NCBI GenBank assembly: GCA_041605955.1 | Contig: JBFIXI010000059.1 | Coordinates: forward strand, 1 to 26,545 | Direction of reading: 5' to 3' | Source of the DNA: JAHEJX01 sp041605955 | GTDB lineage: Bacteria > Actinomycetota > Acidimicrobiia > Spongiisociales > UBA5794 | DNA length: 26,545 nucleotides | Shown here: piece by piece, positions 14,742 through 21,534 of the stretch | How the letters are laid out: each line of letters opens with the position of its first letter | Numbering within the stretch: position 1 is the first letter of the stretch | Translations under genes and position numbers: made by a program | Notes under the pieces: generated by a model | Databases searched by the model: none | Told to the model about the DNA's origin: nothing | Seen by the model: only the letters and a program-made list of their open reading frames with translations

Positions 14742-14809
14742 ACTAGGTGGCCTGACTAGAGCGGTCTCAACTAGAGCGGCCCTGATTAGAGCGGCCGTGA
14801 TTAGAGCGG
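14742..14809. repeat. Array of 15-bp tandem repeats at the kinase gene's 3' end
   Basis: The core A(C/T)TAGAGCGG occurs at 14755, 14770, 14785 and 14800 with an exact 15-bp period. A degenerate fifth copy (ACTAGGTGG) is at 14742. The last copy contains the kinase stop codon. Read on the kinase strand, each intact unit begins CCGCTCTA(A/G), so the Pro-Leu-stop ending is repeated in frame four times. Confidence 0.85.
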
Positions 14810-15823
14810 TACCGTCCATTCGACGATGGTGCCCCCTTCGGGCCGGGGAGTGATCTCGCAACTACCGCCCAGCACCTGGGCCCGGTTCATCATGTTGGTC
14901 AGGCCGAAACCGCGCCGCGCCGCTCCCGGTCCGGCAATCCCGATGCCGTTGTCGGCGACGGTCAAACGACACATGCTGTCGGTTGCCTCGATCCGGACAT
15001 CGACCTGGCTGGCGTTGGCGTGGCGCACGGCGTTGCTGAGGGCTTCCTGGAGGGTTGCGAGGACATGCTCCCGAGTCCGCACCGGGAGCGGCCCGTCGTC
15101 GACGGTGACGTCGATCAGGATTTCTTGGCCGGCCCCATCCACCGTTTCGGCGACGATGCGCCGGGCGGCGGAGTCGAGTGGCTCGGTCTCGTCGCCCTGA
15201 GCGAGGTTGAAGATGACCTTGCGCAAGCGGGTGATGACATCGTCGAGATGGCTCACGCTGGCGCCGAGGTGCTCCCGCAGATCGTCTTCGCCGATGCGTC
15301 GCTGCAAGGCTTGCAGGCCCATTCCGGCGGCAAAGATGTCCTGGATCACTGTGTCGTGCAGATCCCGAGCGATCCGCTGCCGGTCGTCGATGATGGCTCG
15401 CCATTCATCGGCCTGGGAGATGGCGGCTTCCGCTGCGAGGCGGGCGGTGGCGTCGCGGAGCGCCGCGATCGTGTAGGTGGTATCGCCGACATGGAACGGG
15501 CTCAGCGCGATATCGACCGGGATATGAGAGCTGTCGTTCCTCACGGCGGTGAGACGAAGCCCGGCTCCCATAGAGCGAGGCTGAGGATTCGCTATATACG
15601 CATTGCGGTGCTTCTCGTGCACCCCTCGCTGACCCTCGGGAACGAGGATCTCGACCGGTAGCCCGACGAGGTCGGCTGCCTCGTAACCCAGGATCTCGAG
15701 GACTTGCCGATTGGCCGCCACGATGCTCCCATTCTCGTCGACCACCACGATCCCGTCTGGGGACTTGGTGAAGAACGGGCTGGCAAGTGCCGCCTCGAAA
15801 GTGAGCGAGATGTCCTGTTTCAT
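14801..15823 (-). CDS. PAS-domain sensor histidine kinase, DevS/NarX-type (HisKA_3)
   Basis: 340 residues from ATG 15823, with a TACCAT -10 element 6 nt upstream; the open frame to 15937 covers the neighbour's start. It is cytoplasmic, with no membrane segment. A PAS domain fills about 10-125 (SPDGIVVVDENGSIVAANRQ, then ILGYEAADLVGLP). The HisKA_3 dimerisation helix has the phosphoacceptor H156 in RIARDLHDTVIQDIFAAGM. The ATPase domain has an N box (LQEALSNAVRHANAS), a G1 box (DNGIGI) and a G2-type GFGLTNM. The PAS ligand (heme, flavin or none) cannot be read here. It diverges from the response regulator across 72 bp, so the two are almost certainly partners. Its stop codon lies in a 15-bp repeat array. 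Confidence 0.93.
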   Translation of the reverse strand: MKQDISLTFEAALASPFFTKSPDGIVVVDENGSIVAANRQVLEILGYEAADLVGLPVEILVPEGQRGVHEKHRNAYIANPQPRSMGAGLRLTAVRNDSSHIPVDIALSPFHVGDTTYTIAALRDATARLAAEAAISQADEWRAIIDDRQRIARDLHDTVIQDIFAAGMGLQALQRRIGEDDLREHLGASVSHLDDVITRLRKVIFNLAQGDETEPLDSAARRIVAETVDGAGQEILIDVTVDDGPLPVRTREHVLATLQEALSNAVRHANASQVDVRIEATDSMCRLTVADNGIGIAGPGAARRGFGLTNMMNRAQVLGGSCEITPRPEGGTIVEWTVPL

Positions 15824-15829
15824 GGCTCG

Positions 15830-15835
15830 ATGGTA
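15830..15835 (-). promoter_or_regulatory. -10 element (TACCAT), leaderless start of the histidine kinase
   Basis: TACCAT on the minus strand, 6 nt before ATG 15823, without a Shine-Dalgarno sequence. Confidence 0.5.
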
Positions 15836-15883
15836 GGCCCAGCCTAGAGTCGTAAGGCCCTGGCGTTGGCAACCGACCGTGGC

Positions 15884-15889
15884 TACCGT
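15884..15889 (+). promoter_or_regulatory. -10 element (TACCGT), leaderless start of the response regulator
   Basis: TACCGT lies 6 nt before ATG 15896. It mirrors the kinase -10 on the opposite strand, with the two elements 48 bp apart, so one bound regulator could control both. Confidence 0.5.
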
Positions 15890-15895
15890 CGCCAC

Positions 15896-16582
15896 ATGTC
15901 CGAAGGTCGCATACGCGTCTTGATCGTCGACGACCATGCGATTGTGCGGCAGGGCCTACGCGCGTTGCTCGAGGCGGAGGACGACATCAAGGTCACCAGT
16001 GAGGCGGGCTCGGTGGAGGAGGCGATCCGCCGGGTCGGGTTGGACGAACCAGACCTGGTTCTGATGGACTTGCAGCTGCCCGATGGAACCGGCGTCGATG
16101 CCTGTCGCGACATCCTGTCGCGGTGGCCCGACACAACGGTGCTCATCCTTACGTCGTTCGCCGACGACCAGGCCCTCTATTCGGCGATAATGGCCGGCGC
16201 CGCTGGCTACGTGCTGAAGCGCATCCAGCCCGATGAGCTGTTGCGCGGCATCCGGGCCGCCGCCGGAGGCGCCTCGCTGCTGGATCCTGCTTTGGTGGAG
16301 ATGGTCTTCAAGCGGGTGCGCGGCGAGCTGACCGGCGATTCTCTGCTCGACCGGCTGTCCGGGCAGGAACTGAAGATCGTCGATCTGATCGAGCAGGGAT
16401 TCACCAATCGCCAGATAGCGGCCGAGTTGAATCTGGCGGAGAAGACGGTGAAGAACTACGTGTCCAACCTGTTGACCAAGATGGGCATGTCGCGCCGCTC
16501 CGAGGTGGCCGCCTATGCGGCCCGCCGGGCGGCTTCTTCGCGGTCGCGGTTTCCCGCTAGCTCTTGGGATGACGACGACTGA
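15896..16582 (+). CDS. LuxR/NarL-family response regulator
   Basis: 228 residues from ATG 15896. The receiver domain has the acidic pair D12/D13 (LIVDDHAIVRQGL), phosphoacceptor D58 (VLMDLQLPDG), T86 and K108 (YVLKRI). A C-terminal LuxR-type helix-turn-helix covers about 160-220, with LSGQELKIVDLIEQGFTNRQ and IAAELNLAEKTVKNYVSNLL. Overall it is close to DevR/DosR-type and other NarL regulators. An Arg/Ser-rich tail follows. The adjacent divergent kinase is its expected phosphodonor. Likely targets include the nearby stress-protein, flavin-fold and aioB promoters, which carry similar motifs; this is inference. Confidence 0.94.
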   Translation: MSEGRIRVLIVDDHAIVRQGLRALLEAEDDIKVTSEAGSVEEAIRRVGLDEPDLVLMDLQLPDGTGVDACRDILSRWPDTTVLILTSFADDQALYSAIMAGAAGYVLKRIQPDELLRGIRAAAGGASLLDPALVEMVFKRVRGELTGDSLLDRLSGQELKIVDLIEQGFTNRQIAAELNLAEKTVKNYVSNLLTKMGMSRRSEVAAYAARRAASSRSRFPASSWDDDD

Positions 16583-16755
16583 GGACTGATGTGCCGGGTT
16601 GACCGGTACCGATTTGTCGAAGATGTCTTCCTGCACCCGCCGCTGACTTTGCAGGGCGCGGCGCACCTTCCAAGCTCGAGCCCCGCTCCGGCTGCGGCGG
16701 TGGGTGGTGTGCTGGGTACACTTCTCCTTTCCGGGTGCGGTGGCGGCTCGGGTTT
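16583..16755 (+). promoter_or_regulatory. Intergenic region with tRNA-Ser promoter candidate
   Basis: 173 bp without a credible gene. TACACT at 16717-16722 fits a -10 element and would start the tRNA precursor near 16729. No good -35 is present. No clear terminator follows the regulator gene. Confidence 0.35.
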
Positions 16756-16845
16756 GGAGGGATGGCCGAGCGGACGAAGGCGGCAGTCTCGAAAACTGTT
16801 GTACCGGTTTCACCGGTACCGTGGGTTCGAATCCCACTCCCTCCG
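16756..16845 (+). tRNA. tRNA-Ser (anticodon CGA)
   Basis: Acceptor arms GGAGGGA (16756-16762) and TCCCTCC (16838-16844) pair. The anticodon loop is CTCGAAA between GCAGT and ACTGT. A long variable arm (GTACCGGTTTCACCGGTAC type) marks a class II tRNA-Ser, and the T arm is GTGGG-TTCGAAT-CCCAC. The anticodon CGA reads UCG. No CCA is encoded: the sequence after G16845 is CTC and then the ATG of the phosphofructokinase gene. Confidence 0.97.
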
Positions 16846-16848
16846 CTC

Positions 16849-17943
16849 ATGAAGCGAATTGCAGTGCTTACTTCTGGCGGCGATGCGCCCGGGATGAACT
16901 CGGCGATTTTGGCAGTGTGCAAGGTGGCGGGGTCGCGGAGCATCGAGGTGATCGGCGTCGAACGGGGCTACGACGGCTTGATCGACGGCGAGTTCCGCGC
17001 TCTGACCCGGACTGTGTCCGCAACCGGATCCGTCGCGCCGATCCGGGACGTTGAGGACGACGCCAACTCGGGGGGCACGATTCTGGGGTCCTCGCGCTGC
17101 ATGCGGTTCTTCGAGGCGGAACATCGCCGCCAAGCCTGCGAACAGATGAGGGAACAGGACATCGAAGGTCTGATCGTGATCGGGGGTAACGGCACTATGG
17201 CCGGGGCTCATACCCTGGCCGTCGAGTGCCCTGCGGTTACCGTGGTCGGAGTGCCCGCTTCGATCGACAATGACATCGGCGCCACCGCCAACTCGATCGG
17301 GGTGGACACTGCGCTCAACACGATCATCGAAGCATGCGACCGGATATCCGACACGGCCCGCTCCCACCGCCGCGCCTTCATCGTCGAGGTCATGGGTCGC
17401 CACTCGGGGTACCTAGCCGTGGCGTCGGCCGTTGCGACGGCGGCCGACGCGGTCCTGCTACCGGAGGAGGGACGCTCGGAGGAGGAGATCATCAGCAGCG
17501 TCGAGAAGGTGATTCGCGACTCCTTTGCCACCGATCGCGGTAAGAGCCGGGTGCTGATAATCAAGGCGGAAGGGGTAACCATCTCGGCAACCAAGATTGC
17601 CGAGGTGGCGGACGCCCGCCTGGAGGGCGAGGTGGAGGTCGATATCCGGGCCACGGTCCTGGGTCACGTCGTGCGCGGCGGGCGCCCCTCGTTCCACGAC
17701 CGAATGATGGCGGGCCGATTGGCTTTGGGGGCGGTCAACGCGCTAGCGGACGGCGCCGACGACTGCATGGTCACTTGGAACACGACCACCCCCGGCGGAG
17801 CGCCCACTGAGGATCCGCGGGTTCAGCGATTCCTGCTGGCGAAAGTCATCGAGGAGGGCAAAGCGCTGGCCGACGGGACCAGCGAGGTCACACAGCGACG
17901 AATGGCCCGGATGAGAACCGTTCAGGGCGTGCTGGCGCTCTAG
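16849..17943 (+). CDS. 6-phosphofructokinase (PFK-A family)
   Basis: 364 residues. Phosphorylates fructose 6-phosphate in glycolysis, in the cytoplasm. Family motifs are SGGDAPGMNSAI (9-20), GGTILGSSR (75-83), PASIDNDIGAT (137-147), TARSHRRAF and VEVMGRHSGYLA. The metal/ATP loop reads IGGNGTMAGA: Gly115 sits where ATP-dependent enzymes have Gly (PPi enzymes have Asp), but Asn114 replaces the usual Asp of GGDGS. PASID also lacks the Lys typical of PPi-dependent enzymes. ATP use is therefore favoured, with some doubt. The ATG at 16849 follows the tRNA-Ser 3' end by 3 nt with no ribosome site, so the mRNA probably comes from cleavage at the tRNA end. The frame is open through the tRNA, but that part cannot be coding. 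Confidence 0.92.
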   Translation: MKRIAVLTSGGDAPGMNSAILAVCKVAGSRSIEVIGVERGYDGLIDGEFRALTRTVSATGSVAPIRDVEDDANSGGTILGSSRCMRFFEAEHRRQACEQMREQDIEGLIVIGGNGTMAGAHTLAVECPAVTVVGVPASIDNDIGATANSIGVDTALNTIIEACDRISDTARSHRRAFIVEVMGRHSGYLAVASAVATAADAVLLPEEGRSEEEIISSVEKVIRDSFATDRGKSRVLIIKAEGVTISATKIAEVADARLEGEVEVDIRATVLGHVVRGGRPSFHDRMMAGRLALGAVNALADGADDCMVTWNTTTPGGAPTEDPRVQRFLLAKVIEEGKALADGTSEVTQRRMARMRTVQGVLAL

Positions 17944-18037
17944 GACGGCGTCGGTCAACACAACGTTAGGTGACGATGTCCTCTAGACCCCGCTGCCCTG
18001 GGTGCGCAAGCTGGCTATGACGACCAAGGGAGGGTCC

Positions 18038-18283
18038 ATGACAACATGTCCCATCCCCAAGCGCCCAGAGGAAACCGGCACCAAGGCCGAGGTTCCTGAG
18101 CTCGCCCAGATCGAGGGGGCGCACCTGCTGGCCAACGAAGCCAGAGATTTTCTGACGGGTTGCGGCTTCACGGCCAGGCAGATCCTGGAATGGGCCGACA
18201 CATACATCGCTCAGGAAGGCTCTGGTGACGTTGAGTCATTTGTGGAGTGGATCCACGAGCGGGAAGCGGTCGCCGCCCAGTAG
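18038..18283 (+). CDS. Small acidic protein, function unknown
   Basis: 81 residues from ATG 18038, chosen for the strong AAGGGAGGG site 4-5 nt upstream (a GTG at 18002 gives a longer frame without one). I do not recognise a family. The first 25 residues are Pro/Thr/Glu-rich and likely disordered. The rest looks helical: IEGAHLLANEARDFLTGCGF, then ARQILEWADTYIAQEG and VESFVEWIHEREAVAAQ, with the feel of a small helical adaptor. Two Cys (4 and about 47) are too far apart to suggest a metal site. It ends before a bidirectional terminator shared with the flotillin gene. Confidence 0.75.
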   Translation: MTTCPIPKRPEETGTKAEVPELAQIEGAHLLANEARDFLTGCGFTARQILEWADTYIAQEGSGDVESFVEWIHEREAVAAQ

Positions 18284-18306
18284 CACTCAGCGACTTGCCG
18301 TTGACA

Positions 18307-18340
18307 AGGGAGGGCAAAGTCACTCGACTTCACCCTCCCT
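18307..18340. terminator. Bidirectional hairpin terminator
   Basis: AGGGAGGG and CCCTCCCT form an 8-bp stem, extended inside by AAGTC/GACTT around an ACTC loop with small bulges. It lies between the convergent 3' ends of the small protein and flotillin genes. No strong T-tract follows. Confidence 0.75.
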
Positions 18341-18373
18341 GTTGCGTTTGCCGCTAGTTGGTTGTAGTCGGCC

Positions 18374-19699
18374 TTAATCCGCCGGGTCTAGGGCTGGCGG
18401 CTCTCCCTTGGTGTCGACATCGACGAGGGCGGATCCGATCCCGTGCCGATCCCTCGTCAGGGCGTCGAGGATGTTCACCCCAGTCGCCGCCTCGATCTGC
18501 TCGGTGATCGAGATCACTGCGGCGGGCATCTGGCTGACGATGCTCGGCATCCCGTGCCCGGAGCTGCCGTTGCCACTGTCGACGACCGTGATCCGGTCGA
18601 TGTCGATGCCGCTCACCGTGTCGGTGATCTGGGCGACCAGGTCCGGCAACATGCTGAGCACGAAGATGTCTTGGGCATCTTCGCCGGCGGCCTGGAACTG
18701 CTCGGTTAGCTTCTGCAGCACCTGGACCTGGGCTACGCCATCCTCGATGATCTTGGCGGCTTGGCCCTTGGCCCGCAGCTCCAGCGCTTCGCGCTCGGCG
18801 CGTGCCGGGGCGACCACGTCGGCCTCGAGCCGACGCTGCTGGAGTTCGATACGCTCATGCTCGAGCGACTGCTCGGCGACGACCTTGGCCTTCTCGCCGG
18901 CGACCTTCGCCTCGGCTTCCTCGGCCACGGCTTCCGCTTCGAGCTGGGCCTTGCGGACGCGGAGCTTGTTCTGCTCTTCGACGATGGCCATATCCGAATC
19001 GACCCGAGCCAGCTCGGCTCGGCGGCGGCTTTGTGCCTCTGCCTCGGCGGCGTCGGCTTCTTGAGTTGCTTCCGACTCACGAGCCTCCTTGAGCACTTGA
19101 GCCGTGCGCCGGCGGCCGACGGCCTCCAGGTAGCCCACCTGATCGGTGACGTTCTGGATCTTGAGGACGTCGAGCTCCAACCCGAGCGTCTTGATGTCGT
19201 CATCAGCCTCGTCGATCAGGGTTTGGGCGAACTTCAGGCGGTCTTCGTTGACCTCTTCAGGGGTCAACGTAGAGAGCACGCCACGCAGGTTGGCCTCCAA
19301 GTTCTCCTTGGCGATTTGCTGGATGTACTGAGGCGGACGCCCCAGGAACCGCTCCACCGAGTTCTCCAACAATCCCTCGCGACTGGAGACCTTGATGTTG
19401 GCAACGCCTTGTACGTCGAGCGGGATGGTTCCTTTCGAGTAGGCATTGGAGACCGATACGTCGATTGGGATCGTGTTCAGATCCATGTAATCGACCTTCT
19501 CCAGCACCGGGATTCGCAGCGTGCGGCCCCCCTTGATCACCCGATATCCGACGGTGCGGCCGTCGGGCAGCGGCCGGCTGCGGCCCGAGATCACCGCCAC
19601 CCGGTTTGGCGGGCAGATGACTACCAAGTTCTTGATCGCAACCAAGGCGATCATGACGATGCCCACCAGGAAGGCGGCAACAATTGCTAACAGTTCCAT
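18374..19699 (-). CDS. Flotillin-like SPFH-domain membrane protein
   Basis: 441 residues from ATG 19699, preceded by GGGAGG. An N-terminal hydrophobic stretch (about 3-27) is followed by an SPFH domain (VCPPNRVAVISGRSR onward). A long coiled-coil region rich in Ala, Glu, Arg and Lys follows, including the EA-rich repeats typical of flotillins (AEAVAEEAEAKVAGEKAKV). The C-terminal domain has DIFVLSMLPDLVAQITDTVSG. Bacterial flotillins (FloT/YuaG) assemble membrane microdomain scaffolds and influence fluidity, secretion and signalling. It overlaps the NfeD-type gene by 1 nt (TGATG), the same pairing as YuaF-YuaG in Bacillus, so they probably work together. Confidence 0.93.
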   Translation of the reverse strand: MELLAIVAAFLVGIVMIALVAIKNLVVICPPNRVAVISGRSRPLPDGRTVGYRVIKGGRTLRIPVLEKVDYMDLNTIPIDVSVSNAYSKGTIPLDVQGVANIKVSSREGLLENSVERFLGRPPQYIQQIAKENLEANLRGVLSTLTPEEVNEDRLKFAQTLIDEADDDIKTLGLELDVLKIQNVTDQVGYLEAVGRRRTAQVLKEARESEATQEADAAEAEAQSRRRAELARVDSDMAIVEEQNKLRVRKAQLEAEAVAEEAEAKVAGEKAKVVAEQSLEHERIELQQRRLEADVVAPARAEREALELRAKGQAAKIIEDGVAQVQVLQKLTEQFQAAGEDAQDIFVLSMLPDLVAQITDTVSGIDIDRITVVDSGNGSSGHGMPSIVSQMPAAVISITEQIEAATGVNILDALTRDRHGIGSALVDVDTKGEPPALDPAD

Positions 19700-20313
19700 C
19701 AATTACCTCCCTCGAAACTCGGGAGCGGGGTCACATAGGCGGTCCCCTCTCTCACTTCAACAACTACGACTTGGGCCCCTCGGGCTATATCTGCCGCGTC
19801 GCGCCGGAAGGGCAGGGCCACCATGTAGGTGGGTTGGCCTCCAAGGTCCACTTCGACCCGTCCCCGGCGCTCGGCGCCGACGGGCAGGACCACTCGGGCC
19901 GTGGAGCCTGCAATCTCCTGCGTCGTCAAATGCGATGACACCTCGGACCGTTTCAGGTAGCTCATCAACCGGGCGTTGGTCACTCCGGCGACGGCACCCA
20001 GCGCGAGTGCCGCCATGAAGGGCACCGGCTCGGCGTAGTCGAGAAGCGACAGCACGATCCCGACGGCTCCGAAGAACCCGGCGAAGAAGATCAACGTCCG
20101 GAACGTGAGGAGTGACGACACCCAATCGCTCACGGCACTAGCGGCGTGGACAGCCCCGGTGTCGGCGTCCAGGTCGGCATCCACATCGAGATCGAAATCG
20201 GCGTCGGCATCGAAGTCGAAATCCGCATCCGCGTCGAAATCGAGGGATCCCAGCAGGGCGGGCACTATGAAGCCACCTCCGAAGATGGCGGCCGCAATGT
20301 AGATCCAAATCAT
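19699..20313 (-). CDS. NfeD/YuaF-type membrane protein with Asp-alternating segment
   Basis: 204 residues from ATG 20313, with GGAG 6 nt upstream. A first hydrophobic helix (2-23), then residues 25-51 where every second residue is Asp (14 Asp alternating with F, A, L or V). Two further membrane segments follow (LIFFAGFFGAVGIVLSLL and FMAALALGAVAGV). A C-terminal OB-fold-like domain starts near EIAGSTARVVLPVG and ends GTAYVTPL. NfeD proteins partner with flotillin/stomatin proteins. The Asp segment probably lies outside the cell or at the membrane edge and could bind divalent cations, which is an inference. It is co-transcribed with the flotillin gene. Confidence 0.88.
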   Translation of the reverse strand: MIWIYIAAAIFGGGFIVPALLGSLDFDADADFDFDADADFDLDVDADLDADTGAVHAASAVSDWVSSLLTFRTLIFFAGFFGAVGIVLSLLDYAEPVPFMAALALGAVAGVTNARLMSYLKRSEVSSHLTTQEIAGSTARVVLPVGAERRGRVEVDLGGQPTYMVALPFRRDAADIARGAQVVVVEVREGTAYVTPLPSFEGGN

Positions 20314-20418
20314 CACAGCTCCGATCGCTCGAAAGCGTGCAGAGCAGGTGTGGGAAGTTGCGGGGCCGGCTCGAGTGGGCGGCGCCTCCCCATCGGGACG
20401 CGTCGGGAAGCCCTGTGG

Positions 20419-20760
20419 CTACGACCGATCTCGCAATACATCATCCACCCCATTTCTCACCGCTTGCCAGTCCGTCACCCATTCTTCGAGGACGGCCTTC
20501 CCGGCCGGTGTGATCCTGTAGTACTTCCGGGCCGGTCCGGTTGGAGAGTCTTCGAGGTAGCTCTCGATCAAGTCCTTGTTACCGAGGCGTCGGAGCACCG
20601 GGTAGATGCTCGTTTCGCCGGCGATGTCGAGGCCCTTCTCGTTCAGCCTGCGAACCATCTCGTAGCCGTAGCTCGGCCTTTCACTGACGACGGAGAGCAA
20701 ACACATGTCCAGCAGCCCTTTGAGCAGCTGACTGTGGTGCCCCACATCGCCATGTACCAT
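20419..20760 (-). CDS. PadR-family transcriptional regulator
   Basis: 113 residues. Winged-helix repressor: LLDMCLLSVVSERPSYGYEM is the first helix block, RRLNEKGLDIAGETSIYPVL the recognition region, then GPARKYYRITPAGKAVLEEW the wing. A short C-terminal helix ends at VRNGVDDVLRDRS. This is the small PadR subgroup that represses membrane or transport genes and is released by a ligand. A TAATAT -10 lies 7 nt before ATG 20760, and a PadR-type palindrome lies just upstream (20776-20788), so it is likely autoregulated. The nfeD and flotillin genes start about 105 nt downstream on the same strand and may belong to its transcript or be its targets. Confidence 0.9.
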   Translation of the reverse strand: MVHGDVGHHSQLLKGLLDMCLLSVVSERPSYGYEMVRRLNEKGLDIAGETSIYPVLRRLGNKDLIESYLEDSPTGPARKYYRITPAGKAVLEEWVTDWQAVRNGVDDVLRDRS

Positions 20761-20767
20761 GCATTGA

Positions 20768-20773
20768 ATATTA
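20768..20773 (-). promoter_or_regulatory. -10 element (TAATAT) of padR
   Basis: TAATAT on the minus strand, 7 nt before the ATG, consistent with a leaderless transcript. Confidence 0.5.
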
Positions 20774-20775
20774 CC

Positions 20776-20788
20776 ATGTGTTGGACAT
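20776..20788. promoter_or_regulatory. PadR operator candidate
   Basis: ATGTGTTGGACAT: ATGT and ACAT arms around a 5-bp centre, immediately upstream of the padR -10. PadR-family operators are known for ATGT...ACAT dyads, so autorepression is likely. Confidence 0.55.
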
Positions 20789-20829
20789 TAGTGCAAGGGG
20801 TTTGCGGACGACCGGGATCGAAATCGCTC

Positions 20830-20881
20830 CGTCAGTTGACACCGCCACGGCGACGGGCGGCGAGATGGTCACCGACTGACG
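20830..20881 (-). terminator. Imperfect hairpin after tadA
   Basis: CGTCAGT (20830-20836) pairs with ACTGACG (20875-20881), with further inner pairing (TGAC/GTCA, CCGCC/GGCGG). It lies just beyond the tadA stop on the minus strand. There is no T-tract, so the terminator role is tentative. Confidence 0.35.
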
Positions 20882-20898
20882 CTTTGGCTCCTCTGTCG

Positions 20899-21372
20899 CT
20901 ATCGGCGGGCTGCGAAGAAGGACGTCAATAGCTCGGCGCACTCCGCGGCAAGAACGCCACCGATGAGGTCGACACGATGGTTCAGTCGTTCGTCCTGGGG
21001 GATGTTGTACAGGCTCCAGGCGGCCCCGGCCTTCAGGTCGGCGACGCCGAAGATGATGCGCTCCAGCCGGGCCCAGACGGCTGCCGTGGCGCACATGGCG
21101 CATGGTTCCAGCGTCACGACGAGCGTGTGGCCCTCGAGGCGCCAATCTGCTGCGGCGCGCGAAGCCATCGAAATGGTGAGCAACTCGGCATGGGCGGTGG
21201 CGTCGCCGTCGATCTCTCGCCGGTTGTGGGCGGCTGCCACGATGTCGCCGGCGGGATTGACCAGGACCGCACCTACCGGAACGTCGCCGTGCTCGGCCGC
21301 AAGCGCAGCCTGGCCGAGCGCCAGCCGCATCAGCTCCACTCGGTTCTCTACAGCGTCGATGGGGTCAACCAC
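20899..21372 (-). CDS. tadA: tRNA-specific adenosine deaminase (TadA)
   Basis: 157 residues from GTG 21372, with an AAGGATGA ribosome site. Cytidine-deaminase fold: zinc ligands H61 (with catalytic E63 in HAELL) and C91/C94 in LEPCAMCATAAVWARL. The downstream FGVADLKAGAAWSLYNIPQD block and C-terminal helix fit TadA. It converts A34 of tRNA-Arg(ACG) to inosine, an essential decoding step in the cytoplasm. Guanine deaminase and other CDA-fold enzymes are less likely given the N-terminal and PCAMC context. It diverges from tRNA-Ser(GGA), 30 nt away. Confidence 0.93.
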   Translation of the reverse strand: MVDPIDAVENRVELMRLALGQAALAAEHGDVPVGAVLVNPAGDIVAAAHNRREIDGDATAHAELLTISMASRAAADWRLEGHTLVVTLEPCAMCATAAVWARLERIIFGVADLKAGAAWSLYNIPQDERLNHRVDLIGGVLAAECAELLTSFFAARR

Positions 21373-21402
21373 CTCATCCTTCTTCTACAATTCCGGGCCC
21401 TA

Positions 21403-21496
21403 GGAGGGATCGCATAGTCTGGCCTAGTGCGCGCGCCTGGAAAGCGCGTAAGTGGTGTAAGCCGCTTCGTGGGTTCAAATCCCACTCCCTCCGCCA
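21403..21496 (+). tRNA. tRNA-Ser (anticodon GGA)
   Basis: Acceptor GGAGGGA (21403-21409) pairs with TCCCTCC (21486-21492). The anticodon loop is CTGGAAA between CGCGC and GCGCG, so GGA reads UCC and UCU. A long variable arm (GTGGTGTAAGCCGC) marks a class II tRNA. Unlike the other tRNA-Ser here, CCA is encoded (21494-21496). Confidence 0.97.
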
Positions 21497-21534
21497 GAAT
21501 CCGTGAGCTGATTTGTGTCTGGAGGCGGTTCGCC

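Noticed and set aside
14742..14809. CRISPR-like array
   Set aside because: The 15-bp units are directly adjacent with no unique spacers, and no cas genes are nearby.
15824..15895. DevR box between the kinase and regulator genes
   Set aside because: AGGCCC occurs twice but as a direct repeat; no GGGACTAT-type palindrome is present, so autoregulation is not supported by the sequence.
16735..16848. Longer N-terminus for phosphofructokinase through the tRNA
   Set aside because: The DNA is a complete tRNA-Ser gene, and MKRIAVLTSGGDAPGMN is the normal start of the family.
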